DNA from: Pachyseris speciosa
Taxonomy: Eukaryota > Cnidaria > Anthozoa > Scleractinia > Pachyseridae
Length of the DNA: 64,000 nt
Direction of reading: 5' to 3'
Assembly (NCBI GenBank): GCA_016490735.1
Contig: JAEMWC010000345.1
Location: 293,501 to 357,500 of the forward strand
The translations under genes were made by a program, and so were the position numbers. The notes beneath the pieces were generated by a model that did no database searches, was not told where the DNA came from, and worked only from the letters and a program-made list of their open reading frames with translations. Shown piece after piece: positions 57,783-64,000 of this stretch (the first letter of the stretch is position 1; every line of letters starts with the position of its first letter).

Positions 57783-60700
57783 GCGCCAACTCAGCTCCCC
57801 TAACATGATGATGCATGATGATGTTTCCCTTTTAGATTTGGTAGATGGGAGTTGACTGATGAATGGTCCAAAGACCGTGGCCCTGATCCAATGTTCGAGT
57901 ATGATGAATTCCGATCCAATGTTCTTGAAAACCTGGATGACAGGATATTTGATAAACCTCTTTGTGAAGTTATGCACAATCAAAAGTACTTCAACGGGAT
58001 TGGAAACTATCTCAGAGCTGAAGTAACATTTAGGTTAGTGATAGTTTTTTTTTATCATTTTTTGGTTTTGTTAATTTTTACTTCATCAAATGTCTAATAA
58101 AATATTTGTACTGTACATCTTAAACTTGGTGTTTGTTTATGGCATTTGTTATGCAGTCATATTTAAATGACACATTTTGTTACTGTTTGTATTTTATTTT
58201 ATTGGTTTTGAAGTAATATTTAGCCAAATTGACAAGTTTAATGAAATCAGTAAACATGGATGTGTCTCCAAGTTTGAAATGAAATGTAACAGACTAAAAT
58301 GGCTTTTAAGGGGGCAATATACCTGAATGCTACGTTTTTGTCACTTTTTTACCTTTAATCCTTATTATCTTCTCAAGATTTCATGCCATCCAAAAAACCC
58401 ATCGTAGTTTTGTAGCACATAACCTCATAAATATCTCAGAATTTTTTGGTGATTTTTAGAGTGTTTGTGAGGAAGAAGAGAAGGTGGGATGGGAGACTGA
58501 TTTTAACGTGATTAAAACTTAAATTTATTATGGAATTAAAATTAATGGACAAACACCAAACAGTCCACCCTCAACCTGACTTGCACCCGCGTTGTAGTGG
58601 ACTTTCTGAGTGTTTGTGTGTGCCTTATTTTCTCTTTATTATTTTTTCATCAATTCACTCCTTATTTCATTAAATCTAAAATATTCACAGACAGGTATAC
58701 TGCCCCCTTAATGAGAGGTATGGTAAAGGCAACAAGCTTCACTTTTTAAAGAAGAAAGTTCATTTTTGGCTCCCTTAACCATTCTTCCATGCTGTACTTT
58801 CTTACATTATTAATTTCTGTTGGAATGTAGGGGAAATTTTTGGTTGAAACAGGGGCACCCAGGTCATGTAAAGAATGTTGTTTGCTGGTGTCACAGTCTT
58901 CTTTATTCTGAAGCTACTGTTGTCTGCTTTCCAGAGTTGGCATTCCTCCTTTTACCTGTGCAAGAGCTGTGTTTGAAAAGCTTAAAGAAAAACAGGTACA
59001 GCAAAGTGAAGTGTAACTATATAGTTTAGCAGCCTGTTACAGACTTGGTGTTATACGTGGGTTGTGTTGCTCGAAGAGGTTTTAGAACCTTTCATTCTCC
59101 AGCTTTCCACTTCTCCTCAAAAACCAACATTTCAAAATTCCAATTCAATCTGGAAACAGCTCAGATGAAGGATATGCACCGCTGCCCCATGCAATTTCCA
59201 TTTATTTAGTCTATTGAGTGGTTCTCAGATCATTACTAACTCTAAGCGTTCATTATCAATGCATGAAATTTAGTAATTATAGTGATTTTTTTTTATTCAT
59301 TTGATAGTGTTTTTTGTTTCTTTGTAGGTCTTAAATGGAAAGAAAATTAAACTGGAAGAATGCCCTGACATCTTAGAACTTTGTCATTTGGTCCCCAGGG
59401 AAGTGATAAATCTGCGTAAGTCAAGTGTTTGGTTGAGCTTTCTAATCTTCAAAATCTGTTTATTTTTTATTAGTTACAATGTAGTTTAGACTGTAAGAAT
59501 TAAAAACTCTTTTGTAATTCAGTGTCGAAGATCATTGTTTGAGGATGGATCATTGTCTACTTTCATTTGAAGCATGTTTTGGCATAAGCTATGTAAAAAT
59601 TAACCCTTTCAAAGATTCTACAGTGTTTTGGGGTTTTGACCCCCACCACCCTTCATCACCACTGGAAATTCCCATTCAGCTTCATACTTTTCTGTTAGAA
59701 ACATTAAGTGGCTCTTGAGATGCTCTTCCCCCTTTTGTTGATACTTAAATTTTGTTGATACTTAAATGAAAAGGAATCCATTAAAGACTATTTAAAAATT
59801 ATTCTATGAGGGAGCGCTGGATATGAAGTGAGAAATAACCAACGAGGCATGTAGCGCCAAGTTGGTTGTAATCATTTCAAATCCAGCAAGCCCGAGTAGA
59901 ATAATTGTTTTATTAAAAACTCTACGACGCATAATTGAGAATCTGAACAAAAAAAATGGGAGAAAGGAACTCGGAGAAAGAGAAAACCGTAAAAAGGAAA
60001 CATTTGTCCATCACATGACTAAGCAAAAAGGGTGTGAAAACCTTTAGGCGTGTTGCTACATTTCCGAGTAAATTTGAATGAATTCAATGAAACTGTCTGA
60101 GAATAACATTGAAGCTTCACTTTAGGGTCCTTTTTGGAAAAAGTACAGAGTTTATTTGCTCTGAATGGTTATAAATGGCCAGTAGTTTGGTAAATTATTC
60201 AATCATTGCTCAAAGAGGGTGGAACGGCGTTCACATAGATGTATGAGCCGAAGGAAGTGAATCTGTAATCCATCAAAAACAACAGCACCATGGGCGAATT
60301 TCATCAAAATGAAGGCACAATTTCAATTTATTTTGATGGACTGGAACACTGTCTCACCAGACCTGCTCAGAAAGAAGATATATCAGGGATAAGCAAGACA
60401 AGTGTCCGGGTTATGCTTCAAGAAATGGCTTATAGAAATTTGTCTTTATGCGTAGAACAAAAACTGGAACCGCAGCTGAACAGAATAACAAAAACAACAA
60501 GAATGGCGATTCTTCTCATTTACAAAACATTATATCTGTAACCGGAAAGTTTGAAGCTGGTGATACATGTAGGTACGTTGCATGGAGTGCAGGTCAGAAC
60601 ATTTTTAATGTGACTGTGTTAATTTTTGAAAAAGTGTCACTGATCGCTGGAAAGATTTTCAGTAGTGGATTATTGCCGGAGATTTTAGCTGAAGTTCTTG

Positions 60701-62087
60701 TTTGTTCAGTTTGTTTTGAATAGACTGGTCCGTGAGCATAGTTAAGCTTACAGATTGGTGACATGGGCACTTGTTGTTGAATACATTATTTTCAATTTCA
60801 TTTAGTTAAGTTCAAGAACTCTTTTGTTATCTCCATAAATAAAAGTACATTTTGCTATTAGCTTAAGATCAACAGCCCGGAAAATTTTCTTAGCACTGCA
60901 AGAAATTTTTTAACTGGATCCCAGCACTGTTTCTTGTCGTTCTAAAACACTCACTCATTTGAATTCCATTTGTATTTTGGTTCCAGTTTTGAAACTTCTA
61001 CTCATTAATTCCGTTGCGAGTCAACTAATGTTTTAATGGCTGCTGTATCAAGGGAAAATTTTATTGAGCTTTCTCTGTTTGCTGAAGCATTCATTGACCA
61101 TATAAGGTAGTGCAGGTATATGAGCTGAGAGCCTGTGTCCGGCTAACCAATGAAAATGCTGGAAATCTTATATCCGTAGTTTAGTTTTTAATAAAAGGTC
61201 TTATTACAGTGCATACAATGGCATATAAAATAATGTTCATACTGTGTCTTAGGCATTACAGTCATATGGGTATTACCCTGTTCAATGTCAAATGACCATA
61301 CTGTAGTCACTGAAAACCATCAGATTTCTGTCATAGTGAGTCAATTCTCTCATATAATTATAGCAGACACTGTATAGGGGATGCATATCCAAACTGAACA
61401 ACTAGGGATGTTTTGACGTTTTATACTTGTTTCTTATGTTTCTTACGTTTTTGTTTTTCTGCAAAACACAGACACCTCTTACAGGCAGACTGTTAGAAGT
61501 GGTATTGATAGTGTCGGCGTTAAAAAGCAGTTGACTGTAACTGGTTTACCTTCTTTGAGCATTTGTGATTGTTGTTTGGCCTTAAATAGTCTCAGCAGCA
61601 GCTCTGATCAGTCTTAAGCATAGAATTTCAGCAAAAATGATGCTGCTTGTAGTCCTTCTGTACAATTGTGTTTGATGGTATTTTTGTTTTTCATTTTTTA
61701 GCTGGCAAAGGTTATGACCCCAGTGGGCAGCACTCAGATTACTCAGCTTTTAATGAATGGCTACGGTGTTACTACAACCCAGAGATGAGAAATGTGGTGG
61801 ACCATGATGGAAGAACCATGTGGTTCAAGGTTGTATCCATGGGAGGTTAATATTGGTTCAAGGTTATGTAATTAATAATATTTGACAAGATTAAGTCCAA
61901 TAATTATTAGTCCTCAATATTCAGTAACAGAGAACAATGTGCCTTGAGATAAACATTAGTTCAGTTAATTCTGGTTTAAGGTTATAGTAGGCTATTAAAG
62001 GTTTCACTGTAATTTTTTTCCGTCCTAATATATCTCTTCATGTTGCATTTTCTTTTCAGGGCGAGGCAGGGCCAATGGTTCCCAAAG
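55789..62087 (+). CDS. NEIL1: NEIL1, endonuclease VIII-like DNA glycosylase (exons 1-6, 3' end outside)
   Basis: Bifunctional glycosylase/lyase removing oxidised pyrimidines and related lesions in nuclear base-excision repair. Exons: 55789-56174, 57836-58033, 58935-58995, 59328-59415, 61702-61829, 62060-62087, all GT-AG with matching phases, 296 codons so far. The start MPEGPEL gives the catalytic Pro2 and Glu3 (Met1 is removed in the family). ARGKE-like SRGKE, FRFGMSGKF, FVDVRRFGRW, the H2TH segment YFNGIGNYLRAE (exon 2) and the zincless-finger HDGRTMWF (exon 5, with the catalytic Arg) are all present. The last exon seen ends PMVPKG, matching PLAPKG of the human enzyme, so a basic C-terminal tail should follow beyond a long intron. 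Introns 1 and 2 hold a SINE and a MITE. Confidence 0.96.
57536..57800 (-). mobile_element. tRNA-derived SINE, family A, 35 bp before NEIL1 exon 2
   Basis: Minus-strand head GGGGAGCTGAGTTGGCGCAG, box B GATTCGATTCCCGGACTCAG, shared body, (AAATC)n tail and AGAGCACATGTGCTCGGCTA. Antisense to NEIL1; its head ends at the polypyrimidine side of the exon 2 acceptor. Confidence 0.88.
58307..58711. mobile_element. MITE with AAGGGGGCAATATACCTG ends (NEIL1 intron 2)
   Basis: Left TTAAGGGGGCAATATACCTG and right CAGGTATACTGCCCCCTTAA are inverted with two mismatches. The TTAA/TAA at the ends fits a Harbinger-like or piggyBac-like target. 405 bp, non-coding. Confidence 0.75.
59416..61701. other. NEIL1 intron 4, no embedded gene seen
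   Basis: It is 2.3 kb of AT-rich sequence. A reading frame at 60290-60541 has no recognisable content and no splice support. Confidence 0.5.
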
Positions 62088-63462
62088 GTAAGCTAACATT
62101 TTTCCTTTTATAGTAAATTCAACAAAGTTACCTTCATGCAATTCTGATTGGCCATAAGAGCACTGCAATTAATCCCAAATTGTATCCTGTATGAGTACCT
62201 ATTAAATTTCCATGGCAGTTGCATGTTGCAAATGCATGTTGCATGTTGCAAATTTGAATGTTTGGGTGAAATCTGTCTAAAAACACAAATTCTGTAGACT
62301 GACTGTTTATATAAATATTTTGTTCAACATAATGTAATGTTTAATAAATGAGCAGGAGTGTTTTATCTTGAGTGTAAAACACGAGGTGCAGCCGAGTGTT
62401 TTAGGACTTGATAAAACACGAATTGCGAATTTATTGAATGGCTTAAACTGTACATCTAATATCCATTCTTACACTAAAATATATTATTTAGATTTTGGTT
62501 TATTTTGGCCTAGAAAATCGGATGTAAAATTTAACTGTGTCTTTATCAGATATAAAGGCACTCATTAAATATTATATTTATTATTGAAGGGCTCGGGGCA
62601 AGAAGGTCCTCCCGGTTTTTGGTCGATTTTTGATGTGCTCAATAGAGACTGAGATTTGGCATGTGGACTTCATTCCAGCTAAAAAACTTTGCTCTGTATT
62701 TGTTTTGGCTGATTTCCTCTTCGTTTTCGAGAAATAACATATGCAAAAAACCCAAGTCAGCTCATTCCCTTTCGTATTAATATTAATGTGCGAATTGAAT
62801 TACCTGTAGAGCACGTGAAATGATTGACGGATGGAAAGTATTGTTTGATAGTGTGACGTAGACTATACATTTGGCGGTTAAAACATCGATTTAAGTTTCA
62901 TTGATAGGAAACTTACGTGGCTGTGAGGTGTCCGATTGCTAGCTAAATTTAATTGAAACTCGCCGGCCTGGTGGTCGAACGGATGTCATTTAAGTCTGTC
63001 GACCCGTAAGTCAGACACTTCTCAAAGAAGCCAGTGGTGTTTCTCTGTGCTTGCCAAACGTGAAGAGATTTAAGTTGACTCCTGGAACAAATTGGCGTTT
63101 CGCAGTACAGAGTACTGAGCCAGGCGGGACAGTCTGAAAGCAACTCTCGTCTTAAAAGCGGCCCGCAGCTGAGAGTCTTGGCCCATTTGCCAAAGGTTGC
63201 TGTGCTAGAAATTGGGAAAGGAGAGTTGTTTTTTGACTTAGGCAAAAAATATGGGATGTTTGAAGACGTGTTGCCTGCGCTCGAAAGGAAGTTTTTATGC
63301 CCACAATATCAATGTGACCACAGAGGGCGCTGTCTCCTTGAAAAGTTCTCACGAGGACTGGAAATGAATATTCGCTCGGCTGCGGTGGGAAAATTTTCAC
63401 TTCGGAACGGAAACATTACGGAGAATTCATCTAAGAGTGGGAAATCGGCAGTACTGGAGTTA
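62088..63462. other. NEIL1 intron 6, nothing recognised
   Basis: No acceptor with a basic NEIL1-tail frame was found before the window end, so this whole tract is treated as intron. Short ORFs at 62950-63400 on both strands have no content. Confidence 0.4.
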
Positions 63463-63605
63463 CTGGAGTACCCGGAGAAAAACCTCTCGGAGCAGGGTAG
63501 AGAACCAACAAACTCAGCCCATTTATGATGCCGAGTCCGGGAATCAAACCCTGGAGACATAGGTGGAAGGTGAGCGCTCTCACCACTGCGCCAACCCTGC
63601 TCTCC
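63463..63605 (-). mobile_element. tRNA-derived SINE, family A, 3'-truncated (NEIL1 intron 6)
   Basis: Minus-strand head GGAGAGCAGGGTTGGCGCAG, box B GGTTTGATTCCCGGACTCGG, then CTCGGAGAGGTTTTTCTCCG. It stops in the body, without the tail seen at 51.1 and 57.5 kb. Confidence 0.85.
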
Positions 63606-64000
63606 AATTTCAGCAACCAGTTCTTGTACAATTCATGATTTAGTACTAAGTACTTTTGATTTTGAAAGTACCAAATTACACTTGCCTAAAGGCTTGTACA
63701 ATTTCAAGACCTTTCCAATTCACTTGTACTTGCTAAAGGGGATTTGTTCAAATCGCAAGGAGGTACTTTTTCTATTACTCGATCGGCCCATCTAAGACGA
63801 GGAAGTAGACTTATTATTATTTCTTGGACGGAAAAGGAAGTAGTATTAATTCATGACAAGTTTTCAGGTCACAATGATGAAACTTGAAAAAGTTAACCTA
63901 ACTTTTTTCAAGTTGCAATGCATTTCCTCCTCCTCATCTGTGTCCATAGACAACTGCAAATAGTTTCAATGCACATATTAAGTACTTGGTAGGAAAAGTG
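63606..64000. other. Window end, nothing recognised
   Basis: Low-content sequence, still presumably NEIL1 intron 6. Confidence 0.3.

Noticed and set aside
60290..60723. 83- and 91-aa ORFs in NEIL1 intron 4
   Set aside because: No domain, no splice signals fitting NEIL1 phase, atypical composition; most likely chance ORFs.
63152..63528. Overlapping 82-116-aa ORFs near the right edge
   Set aside because: They run into the SINE at 63463-63605 and overlap on opposite strands; no homology to the NEIL1 tail.

Overview
The window is eukaryotic, intron-rich and AT-rich, and loaded with transposons and microsatellites. The gene families, the repeat landscape (tRNA-type SINEs, CR1/L2-like LINEs, a Penelope-like element, a gypsy LTR element, many MITEs) and a dispersed 106-bp satellite suggest an early-branching animal, most likely an anthozoan cnidarian such as a stony coral. 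The organism call is inference; the gene calls below rest on exon-by-exon splice and phase reconstruction.

Five protein-coding genes are supported. (1) A three-exon riboflavin transporter of the SLC52A family, minus strand, 129-3628, complete at 468 aa. (2) CLASRP, the CLK4-associating SR-rich splicing protein (SWAP2), minus strand, at least 20 exons from 25946 down to 6817; its terminal exon was not fixed. (3) A seven-exon BEN-domain protein, plus strand, 26449-38529, complete at 551 aa, head-to-head with CLASRP across about 500 bp that should hold a shared promoter. (4) A one-exon helix-loop-helix protein, minus strand, 45709-46170, whose region in front of the HLH is not basic, so it resembles an Id-type inhibitor; two perfect CSL/Su(H)-type sites lie upstream. 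(5) NEIL1, an oxidised-base DNA glycosylase, plus strand, first six exons from 55789 to 62087, running off the window.

Repeats, left to right: MITEs and CCAAT/E2F-bearing repeats in CLASRP introns and in the spacer before the riboflavin transporter; a gypsy-type LTR retrotransposon (17109-21640, 5-bp TSD) nested inside a Harbinger-like MITE (TAA TSD), itself in CLASRP intron 5; a 90-bp minisatellite in CLASRP intron 2; hAT-like and Tigger-like MITEs, hairpins and two large trinucleotide arrays in BEN-gene introns; 106-bp satellite arrays at 6.6, 8.7, 41.4-42.4 and 47.9-48.6 kb; a Penelope-like GIY-YIG remnant at 49.5 kb; and, at 50.8-53.95 kb, a truncated LINE abutting a SINE, the pair flanked by inverted arms of another repeat.

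No operon logic applies. CLASRP acts in pre-mRNA splicing, the BEN and HLH proteins are probable nuclear transcription regulators, NEIL1 repairs DNA, and SLC52A imports vitamin B2. I found no rRNA, no intact tRNA gene and no CRISPR array.
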